In this document: in pieces, positions 23,618 to 32,009 of the stretch
Layout: the number at the start of each line of letters is the position of its first letter
Position numbering within the stretch: position 1 is the stretch's first letter
Position numbers and translations under genes: made by a program
The notes under the pieces: generated by a model
The model's database searches: none
What the model was told of the DNA's origin: nothing
Seen by the model: only the letters and a program-made list of their open reading frames with translations
Assembly: GCA_963663265.2 (NCBI GenBank)
Contig: CAXXXM010000002.1
Location: 1,612,001-1,676,000 of the forward strand
DNA length: 64,000 bases
Source of the DNA: JAEXOD01 sp963663265
GTDB lineage: Bacteria; Bacteroidota; Ignavibacteria; Ignavibacteriales; Melioribacteraceae
Direction of reading: 5' to 3'

Positions 23618-26600
23618 ATGATAACAAAAGATTTTCGTTTTAGAGAGATAACATACAATTATACTTCTTTTTCTGATAAAGAAATTATATTAAAATACTT
23701 TGATCAAGAAATTTGGGATACGGTAAATCAATTACGTTCTCATAGAATAACAGGTAGAAGTGCAAAGCTTTTATACGAAAACATAGGTGACATTTTTATT
23801 ATTGAACGAAACCCTTATCTTTTTGAAGAGTTCCTTAATAACAAAACAAAACGAAATAGATTAAAAGCCTTACATCAAACAAGAATAAATACAGTTAAAG
23901 AAAATGGGAAGGATAATCCTTTAGTTGCCAAAATAATTACTGAAGTTCAAAAAGCAAACGATAATTTTTTTAAAAGCTTTATTGCAACTCGTTTATTGAG
24001 GCAACGGCTAAATTTTGCATTTACAGGGGCAACCTCACATAAAAATTTATTTTATACACCATTTCACAGAATAACGCATGCAACAGATGCAACTGACTGG
24101 CGTGTAGAGCATCCCTTTGCTGTTGTTTATCCTGATAATGTTACTGAAATACCAAAACTGATTCGATCGGCTAAAAAGATAGGATTGTCAATAATTCCTC
24201 GTGGTGGTGGTACGGGTTTAACAGGTGGAGCTGTGCCGGTTAATAAAAAAACGGTAGTAATAAATACTGAAAAGTTAACTCATATTGGTGAAATTAAATT
24301 TGTTGAAGAAAACGGAATAAGATTCCCAATTATAGAAACAGAAACTGGAGTTGTAACTGATACAATAATAGAACATTGCGAAAATAAAGGGTATATTTTT
24401 GCGACCGATCCTACTTCTTCTTGGGCTTCTACAATTGGTGGTAATATTGCAGAAAATGCAGGTGGTAAAAAATGTGTGATGTGGGGAACTGCAATTGATA
24501 ATATATATTCTTTCTTAATTGTTGATGCTAATGGGGATATTTTAAAAATAAAAAGAAAAAATCATCCATACCACAAAATCAATCAAGATGATATGGTTGA
24601 GTTTGATATTTATAAACATGATTCCAAAAAAGATTTTTACATCAAAACTATAAAACTTGATGGAACAGAAATAAGAAAAAAAGGTTTGGGAAAAGATATA
24701 ACCAATAAAGTATTAAATGGTTTGCCCGGAATTCAAAAAGAAGGTGGGGATGGTATAATTCTTTCTGCTGAATTTGTATTATATACTCCTTTTACATGTT
24801 GCAAAACTTTATGTTTGGAATTTTTTGGCACAAATATGATAGCTGCTTCAAAAGCTATTGTACAAATAAATAACGAGTTTATAAATGATAACGTTGTTTA
24901 TTTGACAGCACTTGAACATTTTGATGAAAAATATGTTGATGCAATAAATTATAGAAATAAATCGGAACGGAACGAAATACCAAAGGCGGTATTGTTGATT
25001 GATGTTGAAAGCAACAATAAAGAAAAGTTAGATTTAGCTGCAAATAAAATAATCAGTATTGTAACCCCTAACAATGCTGAAGGAATTATTGCGAAAGATG
25101 AAAAGGATAGAAAAATATTTTGGAATGATAGAAAGCATTTAGGAGCTATTGCAAAGCATACTAATGCTTTTAAGTTAAATGAAGATATTGTAATTCCCCT
25201 TGAACGTCTTCCGGAATTTGCAGACTTTATAGAATTGTTAAACGTCAAAAAAGAATTAAGTAATTCCATTGATACAATAAATAGTATAGATATCTTAATT
25301 GGTAAGCTTAATAATAACGGTTTTGAAGAAATTGCAAATGAAAGAGTACAGCTTTTAAAGAAAAAAATAAATGATATTAAAGCAAACTATTTAAATTTAC
25401 AAAATGCATTTGAACAAATAGATTTACAAGATGAAAAAGAGGGGAATGTATTTCGCAAATTGCAAAACGGGGAAATAAAATTTTCGTTTGATGATGATGT
25501 AGTTAAATATGTGAGTAAAGTATTTTATGGTTATGAAAAAATATTAAAAGAATTTGATTCTATTGTAAAAAGCGAACGAACCAGAAAGCTGATAATTGCA
25601 ACACATATGCATGCAGGAGATGGTAATGTTCATGTGAATATCCCTGTCCATTCAAGCGATTATTTAATGATGCAGGAGGCGGATGAGTGTGCATCACTTG
25701 CTATGAAAGAAGCCGTTAGGCTTGGTGGTGTTGTTTCCGGTGAGCATGGAATAGGCTTAACTAAATTAAAATTTGTTGAAAAAGAAATATTAGATAAATA
25801 CCAAGAATATAAAAAAGTTAATGATCCCGATGATTTGTTTAATCCGGGGAAACTAAACAGTAACTTTCCTCTTAATCAAATATATACCCCATCTTTTAAT
25901 TTGCTGGAAAGAGAAGCAATAATATTAGAATCGACTGACTTAAAACAATTGACCCAAGCAATTGCTTCATGCGTTCGTTGTGGCAAATGTAAATCGGTTT
26001 GTAATACGCATTACCCAGCGGGTAATATGATGTATAATCCGCGTAATAAGATATTGGCTGTTGGATTAATTACTGAAGCTGTGTTATTTTCTGCCCAAAC
26101 ACTTGATATGAAATCGTTTGAAAATTTCAAAAATTTACGAGAAATATCAGATAATTGTACCGCTTGCCATAAGTGTCAAATTCCTTGTCCGGTTAAAATT
26201 GATTTTGGTGAGGTATCGTTAACAATACGTAAACAATTAGTACAACGTAAAAAAACTTCGGCAAAAACTTTTACTAATGCCGCACTTTTTTATTTGGGTC
26301 GTAAAAAATACTTTATTAACAAACTATTTCGAATCGGTTTGTTAAAAATCGGTTATAGTGGTCAAAGAATAGCTTCTGTTCTTAATAAACCAATATCCGA
26401 TTATACAGGATTAATTTTACCAAAAATTAATCATATTTTGCGAACTCCATTCCCTAAAAGCGGTTCAAAATCGATTAGGGAAATTTTTAAATTAACTAAT
26501 CCTAACGCTTTTTATTGTTTTGAAAACAAAAACGTACCTGCTGGAAAAAGTGTTGTTTATTTTCCCGGTTGTGGCTCGGAAAGAATGTTCCCCGAAATAA

Positions 26601-27307
26601 GTTTAGCAGTAATTGCTTTGCTTTATGAAAAGGGGGTTAAAGTTGTTATTCCTCCCGAATATTTGTGTTGTGGATATCCATTTTTAGCAAATGGGAAAAT
26701 TGAGCAAGCAGAATTAAAAAGCTACGAAAACAGAGTCATCTTCCATAAAATGGCTGATACTGCCGGCTATTTAAATTTCGATTCTGTGTTAGTATCATGT
26801 GGCACATGTTACGAAATGTTGGAAAAATATGAACTTGAAAATATTTTTAACAATGCCGGATTAATTGATATTAACGAATTTATAGCCAAAGAAAAACTCT
26901 ACTATAAAGAAGATAAAACTAAAGTTTTTTATCATGAACCTTGTCACACTCCATTAAAGCATAAAGGTTATGATAAAACCTTTACGGAACTGTATGGTGA
27001 AAAACCAACTTGTATTCCTAATTGCTGCGGTGAAGCCGGAACTCTGGCGTTATCACGTCCAGACATTGCCAACACTTTACGTGATAGAAAAGGGGAAAAT
27101 GTAAACGGTTATAATTTGCAAAACGATATTGAAGTTTTAACCACTTGCCCAAGTTGTGTTATGGGTTTAACAAAGCTTGATGCCAATACAAAAGTAACCG
27201 GAAAATCGTTAGCCGTATATAATGCCGAACAATTTTTAGGTAAAGATTGGCAGAAAAGGTTTATTAAAAGTGTTAAAGCGAACAAAGTAGAAGAGATTTT
27301 GTTTTAA
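23618..27307 (+). CDS. giant FAD-linked / Fe-S oxidoreductase (D-2-hydroxyacid dehydrogenase type)
   Basis: A 1229-residue fusion of a GlcD-like flavoprotein and a GlcF/HdrD-like iron-sulfur protein. N-terminal DUF3683-like region (1-150); FAD_binding_4 fold with PRGGGTGLTGGAVP and TDPTSSWASTIGGNIAENAGG (about 155-400); FAD-oxidase C-terminal domain with THMHAGDGNVHVNIPVH and GGVVSGEHGIGLTK (about 660-720). A ferredoxin pair follows, CVRCGKCKSVC (about 786-796) and CTACHKCQIPCP, then two CCG cysteine modules (YFPGCGSERM...LCCGYPF; VSCGTCYEM...CCGEAGT). Such enzymes oxidise lactate, 2-hydroxyglutarate or similar acids to a quinone; the substrate is not readable here. It stands alone, convergent with the toxin gene. 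Confidence 0.9.
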   Translation: MITKDFRFREITYNYTSFSDKEIILKYFDQEIWDTVNQLRSHRITGRSAKLLYENIGDIFIIERNPYLFEEFLNNKTKRNRLKALHQTRINTVKENGKDNPLVAKIITEVQKANDNFFKSFIATRLLRQRLNFAFTGATSHKNLFYTPFHRITHATDATDWRVEHPFAVVYPDNVTEIPKLIRSAKKIGLSIIPRGGGTGLTGGAVPVNKKTVVINTEKLTHIGEIKFVEENGIRFPIIETETGVVTDTIIEHCENKGYIFATDPTSSWASTIGGNIAENAGGKKCVMWGTAIDNIYSFLIVDANGDILKIKRKNHPYHKINQDDMVEFDIYKHDSKKDFYIKTIKLDGTEIRKKGLGKDITNKVLNGLPGIQKEGGDGIILSAEFVLYTPFTCCKTLCLEFFGTNMIAASKAIVQINNEFINDNVVYLTALEHFDEKYVDAINYRNKSERNEIPKAVLLIDVESNNKEKLDLAANKIISIVTPNNAEGIIAKDEKDRKIFWNDRKHLGAIAKHTNAFKLNEDIVIPLERLPEFADFIELLNVKKELSNSIDTINSIDILIGKLNNNGFEEIANERVQLLKKKINDIKANYLNLQNAFEQIDLQDEKEGNVFRKLQNGEIKFSFDDDVVKYVSKVFYGYEKILKEFDSIVKSERTRKLIIATHMHAGDGNVHVNIPVHSSDYLMMQEADECASLAMKEAVRLGGVVSGEHGIGLTKLKFVEKEILDKYQEYKKVNDPDDLFNPGKLNSNFPLNQIYTPSFNLLEREAIILESTDLKQLTQAIASCVRCGKCKSVCNTHYPAGNMMYNPRNKILAVGLITEAVLFSAQTLDMKSFENFKNLREISDNCTACHKCQIPCPVKIDFGEVSLTIRKQLVQRKKTSAKTFTNAALFYLGRKKYFINKLFRIGLLKIGYSGQRIASVLNKPISDYTGLILPKINHILRTPFPKSGSKSIREIFKLTNPNAFYCFENKNVPAGKSVVYFPGCGSERMFPEISLAVIALLYEKGVKVVIPPEYLCCGYPFLANGKIEQAELKSYENRVIFHKMADTAGYLNFDSVLVSCGTCYEMLEKYELENIFNNAGLIDINEFIAKEKLYYKEDKTKVFYHEPCHTPLKHKGYDKTFTELYGEKPTCIPNCCGEAGTLALSRPDIANTLRDRKGENVNGYNLQNDIEVLTTCPSCVMGLTKLDANTKVTGKSLAVYNAEQFLGKDWQKRFIKSVKANKVEEILF

Positions 27308-27322
27308 GAAATTTAACCATTG

Positions 27323-28189
27323 TTATTTCTTTAATTCAAATAAGTCTTTCAAATCGTTAATGAAATCATTTAAATAATTATCAAAGTCAGTTTTTCTATT
27401 TTGGTACAATATGGTTTCTTTTAACCTAAGTATTCCTAAATCACTTGTGCTGCTAAAATGATTATTAATAATTGTTTGAAGTCGATTAAGCAAATCAGTC
27501 GATTTCATATCATTTAATTGTTTAGTTGCGTTATTCCAGTCATTCTCATCCATATTTAATATTGTTGCAAATATATCAAAAGCATGGTGCCTACCAAAGT
27601 CAACTGTTTCGTCATTTATTCTATCGTTGAAAGCAAAGAGTTTTAGAAGTATGAAATTGTAGCTTGAAAGAATAAAAAGATTTTTTACTTCTTGTGCCGC
27701 AAAATAATCGGAAACGTTGATTAATCCAATATCAATAAACTTAGCTTCTTCCACTAAAAAGGCATGAAATTCGGTGATTCCTTGAGGCTTTATACGAGGT
27801 TTCTTTATAATAACTTTGTCAGCATCGTTTTTATTTGGAGGTGCAGATAGTATATCTACTAATACTCCTTTGTTTTTCTCAAATTGAAAATATTTTGTTT
27901 TCGGAGTATATCCTAATTTATTAATAATGTTTTTAATTTTTTCAACATCACTTGAATTAACAATTATCTCGCTATTAAGAAATATGTCAATATCTTTTGT
28001 CGAGCGTTGATTCGTTTGAATGGGGTATCTTTGGCTTGTTGATTTTTTTAGTAAGCCGGTTCTAATAAAAAGACTTAATCCACCGCCAATTATGAGTGGC
28101 AAATTTTCTTTCTCAAACTCTTTTGCTAAAAAAATTAATTCCTGCAATAATAAATTATTTAGATTATTCTTGTTTGTTTCTAAATTCAT
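27323..28189 (-). CDS. AbiEii-like nucleotidyltransferase, probable type IV toxin
   Basis: A 288-residue protein with a minimal nucleotidyltransferase core: GGGLS (35-39) and TKDIDIF with acidic pair D66/D68, followed by a HHAFDIFATIL/KTDFDNYLNDFIND helical tail. This resembles the AbiEii/MenT group, in which an NTase toxin blocks growth by modifying tRNA. It overlaps the upstream 358-residue gene by 26 nt on the same strand, as toxin follows antitoxin in AbiE pairs. The spacing between the glycine motif and the acidic pair (27 residues) is longer than in many family members. Function rests on motif and context. Confidence 0.7.
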   Translation of the reverse strand: MNLETNKNNLNNLLLQELIFLAKEFEKENLPLIIGGGLSLFIRTGLLKKSTSQRYPIQTNQRSTKDIDIFLNSEIIVNSSDVEKIKNIINKLGYTPKTKYFQFEKNKGVLVDILSAPPNKNDADKVIIKKPRIKPQGITEFHAFLVEEAKFIDIGLINVSDYFAAQEVKNLFILSSYNFILLKLFAFNDRINDETVDFGRHHAFDIFATILNMDENDWNNATKQLNDMKSTDLLNRLQTIINNHFSSTSDLGILRLKETILYQNRKTDFDNYLNDFINDLKDLFELKK

Positions 28190-29240
28190 TTAATATTTCC
28201 TCCTTTATGTCCTTGCCAATTTCGTTTTCGCGTTTCCCTAATTTCATTAGCTCAAATAGACATTGCAACTTTGATGCAAAATTGTTTTTGCTGTTAAAAT
28301 ATATATAATTGTATTTATCTCCAAATAGATAAACAGTATAATTATAAAATCTTTCATTAATATATTCAGTAAAATCGAAAGTGTTATTTAATTCATTTCC
28401 AAAAACTATATTATTATTGTTTGGGGTAGTTATAGCATAGTTTGAGATACTGCTCTCGCCTGAATAAATCCATTTATTATTTAACATACAATCGAGTATC
28501 TGTTTTGCCTTTGTGGTATCGGTTGGTAGTTTTAGCCTAATTGTTTGATAAGGTATTGGTAAAGTATAATTATCAATTAAATTGTTCAGTAGTTTTTCGG
28601 ACTGGATTAACTTAATTCCATTGGTTTTATCGATAATTAGTTCTTCAGACAATCTTGTTAATGCTTTAGAAACAGCAGATAGAGATATGTTGCCATTTAG
28701 ATTTTTTATTTCATCAAAAAATTCATTTACTCCATTGAATGTTTTGTTTGTTGTAAGTAATGTTCTTCCAACTATTGATGTGTTGCCTGTATATACATTT
28801 TTAATAGTCGAATTTTCCGGATAATTATTTTTCTTATCTAATCGCACTGCATTAAATGATTTGGTAATAATAAAATAATTCCCATTTAAATCGAATGCTG
28901 AAACTTTGTATTTAGTTAGTATTTCAATTAATGAATTGTTAAGATTTGGAATAATGATAGCAATATTTTTATCCTTGGTATTGCTAATAAAGTTTAATTT
29001 ACTAAATACAGGAAAAATTATTGAGGGAACACTTCTATTTTTAACTTCTACATTAAACAAATACTCTTTATTCAAATATGAAATTCTAATTATTAAATCA
29101 GAAAAAACATTGTTAAAACTGGTTTTATTATTAAATGGTTCAACCGAGATGATTTTTAGTGGATTGTATAAATCCAGATTTTCATTTAATATATTAATAA
29201 CAGCTTTGTTGATTGGTTTCTTTGAAATTGTTGTTTTCAT
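28164..29240 (-). CDS. AbiEi_2-like antitoxin / transcriptional regulator
   Basis: First gene of the pair, 358 residues. The N-terminal half has the layout of a PD-(D/E)XK-like fold, with D48 in VFSDLII and E65/K67 in NVEVKNR, followed by IIIPNLNNSLIEILTKYKVSAFDLNGNYFI, whose D.(N)GN.(F)I ending resembles AbiEi_2 antitoxins. The middle (about 175-235) reads as a winged helix (NGNISLSAVSKALTRLSEELII). It is assigned as the neutralising and DNA-binding partner of the nucleotidyltransferase. Nuclease activity is not claimed; the fold may be structural only. Both genes are very AT-rich and lie at the edge of an IS-bearing island. Confidence 0.6.
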   Translation of the reverse strand: MKTTISKKPINKAVINILNENLDLYNPLKIISVEPFNNKTSFNNVFSDLIIRISYLNKEYLFNVEVKNRSVPSIIFPVFSKLNFISNTKDKNIAIIIPNLNNSLIEILTKYKVSAFDLNGNYFIITKSFNAVRLDKKNNYPENSTIKNVYTGNTSIVGRTLLTTNKTFNGVNEFFDEIKNLNGNISLSAVSKALTRLSEELIIDKTNGIKLIQSEKLLNNLIDNYTLPIPYQTIRLKLPTDTTKAKQILDCMLNNKWIYSGESSISNYAITTPNNNNIVFGNELNNTFDFTEYINERFYNYTVYLFGDKYNYIYFNSKNNFASKLQCLFELMKLGKRENEIGKDIKEEILNEFRNKQE

Positions 29241-29520
29241 TTTCTTAATTGTTGTTATTTTCCTATGTAGGAAAATACGGATATTTAGGAAAATATCAAA
29301 AGAAATTTTTAGTTATACTTTCGTTCCCTGATGAAAAACTATTTGCCAATTGATTTCTGTATTTACTCAAATTGAACTATGCTTTATCGCAGTGGAATTT
29401 TCTCGGTGGTAATGGTCGTAGGTGTTGCCAAACTCGAAAAATCCAATCTCGGGCGTCATCGGTCGTACCGTGACGCAAATTTTTATCATAAATACTGTTC
29501 TTTTTACAGTAAATTTATTC

Positions 29521-29591
29521 GGTCATGGTAAGACCATGACCGCCGTGGATGTCTTTCCTCAATTATGAAACATCCATGGTCTTACCATGAC
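29521..29591. repeat. 71-nt palindromic hairpin repeat, copy A
   Basis: GGTCATGGTAAGACCATGAC (29521-29540) holds a short palindrome, and the same phrase returns inverted at the other end as CATGGTCTTACCATGAC (29575-29591), with GGATGT/ACATCC inside. The whole unit can fold as one long hairpin interrupted by ACCGCCGTG. A second copy lies at 31837-31907 beyond the IS element, and the 110 nt to its left also match there. Confidence 0.75.
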
Positions 29592-29714
29592 TGTTGACCA
29601 CTATTTGATGGTTTTGATTTGTGCGACTTCGTCTGGTGGAAGACACATAAATAAAGGAAAACCGAAGGTAGTTCAAATTTGAGGAATATTTCGAATAATC
29701 TATAATCAGAAAAG

Positions 29715-29745
29715 AACATGTCGTCCGGCAATACTGCCGGACTGT
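29715..29745 (+). repeat. AACATGTCG-hairpin dispersed repeat, copy 1
   Basis: AACATGTCG runs into the perfect hairpin GTCCGGCA (29723-29730)/TGCCGGAC (29735-29742). Same pattern, with a different stem, as the elements at 29877-29900 and 31388-31411. Confidence 0.5.
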
Positions 29746-29876
29746 TTATATATTTAATTTTTCGTTGTACTATCCACATTCCACCCCGTAAACGGGGTTG
29801 AGTAGTTGAATTTTATTCATTTTTCTGTTTTTAATCTTAATATTTCAAAGAATAAAATAATTTAGAAAGAGATATA

Positions 29877-29900
29877 CAAGTCCCAGCGGGACGAAATGTT
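29877..29900 (-). repeat. AACATGTCG-hairpin dispersed repeat, copy 2
   Basis: On the minus strand AACATTTCG is followed by TCCCGCTGGGA and CTTG. It ends eight bases before the left end of the IS element. Confidence 0.5.
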
Positions 29901-29944
29901 AATAGAAATGTATAGTCCTGAAATAGGTTGACTTTTTTTATTAA

Positions 29945-30868
29945 TTAAATATAAGAATACTCCAAATTAGAAGGAATAGTTATTTTATTAATTTTAGAAT
30001 AATCTTTATAATAAGGCTTCCATTTTCTTTTAAGTTCTATGTTTAATTCATAAGCCATTTTTGGTGTATACATTTCCAAAGATCTGTGAGGTCTTTCGTT
30101 ATTATAAAAATCAATTATCTTGGCTATTTTATTTTTAGCTTCTTTATAATTACTAAAACTGATTTGCTTTTCTTCTGTAAATTCTTCTTTTATAGTTTTA
30201 TTTATTCTTTCTGCTACAGCATTTTCTAATGGATCTGAATGTTCTGTCATACTTATTGCAATATTATTTTTCTTTAGTAATTCGGTATATTGGTTTGAAC
30301 AATACTGTATGCCTCTATCTGAGTGATGTATGCACTCTTTTATATCACTCATGTTCTTTAATGCCATTGTTAATGTCTTTATGGCTGATTTTGCCGATAA
30401 ATCTGAACTTACATTGTAGCCAAGTATTTTCCTTGAAAACAAATCTGTTACTAAAAATAAATATGCAAAACTATCACTTTCTCGTAAATATAAATATGTT
30501 ATATCACATACCAATACTTGATTTATTCTTGCTACTTTTAATTCTTTTATTAAGTTTGGATACTTGTGAAAATTATGATAACTGTTAGTTGTGCTTGTTT
30601 TTCTATGTTTGCTTTTTATTAGTAAGTTGTATTCTCTTAATAACTTAAAGAATTTATCCCTGCCAATTGATATTCCATGTCGCTTAAATTCAGGCTGTAG
30701 ACAAGCAAATAAATTCCTTCCGCTTCCTTTTTTCCATAGTTTCCTTTTATTTAGGACAAGGTCAACTATCAAGCCTTCATTTAGGCTTTTTTTATCTTCT
30801 CGTTCCAGTTGTTTGTAATACGATTGTTTGCTATAGCCAAGTAATTTGGTTAAATCCTTTATTTTCAA
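29945..30868 (-). CDS. IS3-family transposase OrfB (DDE catalytic subunit)
   Basis: A 307-residue integrase-fold transposase. Catalytic triad D122 in VCDITYL, D184 in HHSDRGIQY and E220 in NAVAERINKTIKEEF, with exactly 35 residues between the second Asp and the Glu (DD35E). The HTH_21-like region (residues 45-95) and the C-terminal FYNNERPHRSL are typical of IS3. It starts at a TTG preceded by GAGGG, 11 nt after the OrfA stop and in a different frame. This suggests a separately initiated OrfB; a programmed frameshift fusion OrfAB is the usual alternative in the family. Confidence 0.92.
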   Translation of the reverse strand: MKIKDLTKLLGYSKQSYYKQLEREDKKSLNEGLIVDLVLNKRKLWKKGSGRNLFACLQPEFKRHGISIGRDKFFKLLREYNLLIKSKHRKTSTTNSYHNFHKYPNLIKELKVARINQVLVCDITYLYLRESDSFAYLFLVTDLFSRKILGYNVSSDLSAKSAIKTLTMALKNMSDIKECIHHSDRGIQYCSNQYTELLKKNNIAISMTEHSDPLENAVAERINKTIKEEFTEEKQISFSNYKEAKNKIAKIIDFYNNERPHRSLEMYTPKMAYELNIELKRKWKPYYKDYSKINKITIPSNLEYSYI

Positions 30869-30879
30869 TTTTCCCTCTT

Positions 30880-31302
30880 TTAACGATTTAACTTTTTGGA
30901 TCGTTTCGGTTCTGACTTTTTTTTTATAGCTAATCCGTATTCTTTTTCTGCTATTTCTATCATTGTTTCATATAGCATCGTTTTGGTTTTTTCGATTTCT
31001 AATGCTTTTTCTAATACTCTTATTTTTTCGTCTTTTGTTAGTTCTTCAAACCCATTTTCTACGATTGGACTCATTGGAATTACTGGCGTTGGTGGTTTAT
31101 TAGGTGGATTATATTTGGGTGCTAAGTTAAATTTTCTCATCCATGTTAATATACTACTATTTCCTCCAATTCCATATATTTGCTGGGCTTCTGTTTTTGT
31201 GTATTTTCCTGAAAGAACTTCTCTTATTATTTCTTTCTTAAAATCATCTGAAAAATATTTTACTTTCTTTTCAGTTACTATTACTTTTTCTTCTCTTTTC
31301 AT
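30880..31302 (-). CDS. IS3-family transposase OrfA (DNA-binding subunit)
   Basis: A 140-residue protein with an N-terminal helix-turn-helix (KYFSDDFKKEIIREVLSGKYTK then AQQIYGIGGNSSILTWMRKF, residues 15-59) and a C-terminal coiled-coil helix (ELTKDEKIRVLEKALEIEKTK, about 87-107), the leucine-zipper arrangement of IS3 OrfA. The tail is lysine/arginine-rich and is encoded by A-runs that could support slippage into orfB. Promoter signals would lie in the 31303-31365 end region. Confidence 0.9.
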   Translation of the reverse strand: MKREEKVIVTEKKVKYFSDDFKKEIIREVLSGKYTKTEAQQIYGIGGNSSILTWMRKFNLAPKYNPPNKPPTPVIPMSPIVENGFEELTKDEKIRVLEKALEIEKTKTMLYETMIEIAEKEYGLAIKKKSEPKRSKKLNR

Positions 31303-31387
31303 GTTTTGTCCTTGTTTTGGTTGACTTTTATTGTTTTTTGAGTCAACCTATTTCAGGACTATACAAAAACCTAAAAAACAATATATT

Positions 31388-31411
31388 AAGCCCCAGCGTG
31401 GGCGACATGTT
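31388..31411 (-). repeat. AACATGTCG-hairpin dispersed repeat, copy 3
   Basis: Minus strand AACATGTCG, then CCCACGCTGGGG and CTT. Aligns with the copies at 29715 and 29877; the stem has changed while remaining paired. Confidence 0.5.
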
Positions 31412-31546
31412 TTATTGCTAATTGGCAACCATTTATGCGACATCCACAGTCCGAAATCGTGGGGATAGTATGCCCGGTAAAGTTACCGATGCGTGATTGC
31501 TCCACAATCATTACGCCAAAATAGTGGAGTGGCAAAGTAAAATTGT

Positions 31547-31599
31547 TCAATCTTTAATCCAAAAAATCATTTTAATCACAAGAATCTCCGTTCAGACAA
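31547..31599 (+). repeat. 53-bp dispersed intergenic repeat, copy 2
   Basis: TCAATCTTTAATCC to CCGTTCAGACAA, gap-free match to 2961-3013. Confidence 0.65.
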
Positions 31600-31836
31600 T
31601 GTCTTTGCATTATGCAAGACAGAATTTATATATCAGAAGTTAGATAATAGATATTAGATGCTAAATCGTTACGGTTGTAGATGTTTCATAATTGGGGAAT
31701 AATTACTGGGCGGTGATTGTCGTAGTTGTTGCAAAACTAGAAAATCAAGTTCATGGGTGTCACGGTCTCACCGTGACACTACTGTTTTTACCAAAAAAAA
31801 TAGATTAAATATAGCTGTTTTAATAAAAATATATTC

Positions 31837-31907
31837 GGTCATGGTGAGACCATGACCGCCGTGGATGTCTTTCCTCAATTATGAAACATCCACAGTCTTA
31901 CCATGAC
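31837..31907. repeat. 71-nt palindromic hairpin repeat, copy B
   Basis: Same length and near-identical to 29521-29591; the centre GTGGATGTCTTTCCTCAATT is unchanged. The flank just after it (AATAAATTTACTGTAAAAA, 31910-31928) is the reverse complement of the flank just before copy A, so the element has an extended dyad structure. Confidence 0.75.
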
Positions 31908-32009
31908 CCAATAAATTTACTGTAAAAACACCTGCGTATATAGCCCGTAATAAAATTAGCTTTGGAAAATATTCAGTATTAATAATTAAATGATAAATTA
32001 ATATTGTGT

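Larger units (their letters stand above)
29241..29908. other. non-coding repeat island left of the IS element
   Basis: No supportable gene. It contains the first copy of a roughly 190-bp dispersed repeat (about 29405-29591) with its 71-nt hairpin, two members of an AACATGTCG-hairpin repeat family, and a CCCCGT/ACGGGG mini-hairpin near 29790. It also carries the promoter side of the antitoxin gene. Confidence 0.6.
29909..31365 (-). mobile_element. complete IS3-family insertion sequence, 1457 bp
   Basis: Bounded by perfect 25-bp terminal inverted repeats, 29909-29933 and 31341-31365; the outer end begins TGTATAGTCCTGAAATAGG and the other finishes CCTATTTCAGGACTATACA, the TG...CA termini of IS3 elements. 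AAA on both outer sides is compatible with a 3-bp target duplication, though the flanks are A-rich. It contains two minus-strand genes, orfA and orfB, both intact, so the element looks recently inserted and possibly active. It sits between two copies of a 190-bp repeat. Confidence 0.92.
31366..32009. other. non-coding repeat island right of the IS element
   Basis: No gene seen. It holds an AACATGTCG-hairpin repeat, the second 53-bp repeat copy, the second 190-bp repeat copy with its 71-nt hairpin, and a GGTGTCACGGTCTCACCGTGACAC inverted repeat near 31760. The lipoprotein gene on the minus strand ends at its right edge without a clear terminator. Confidence 0.6.

Noticed and set aside
29582..29779. 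Minus-strand 65-codon frame in the repeat island
   Set aside because: Lies across dispersed repeats, no family resemblance and no ribosome-binding site.
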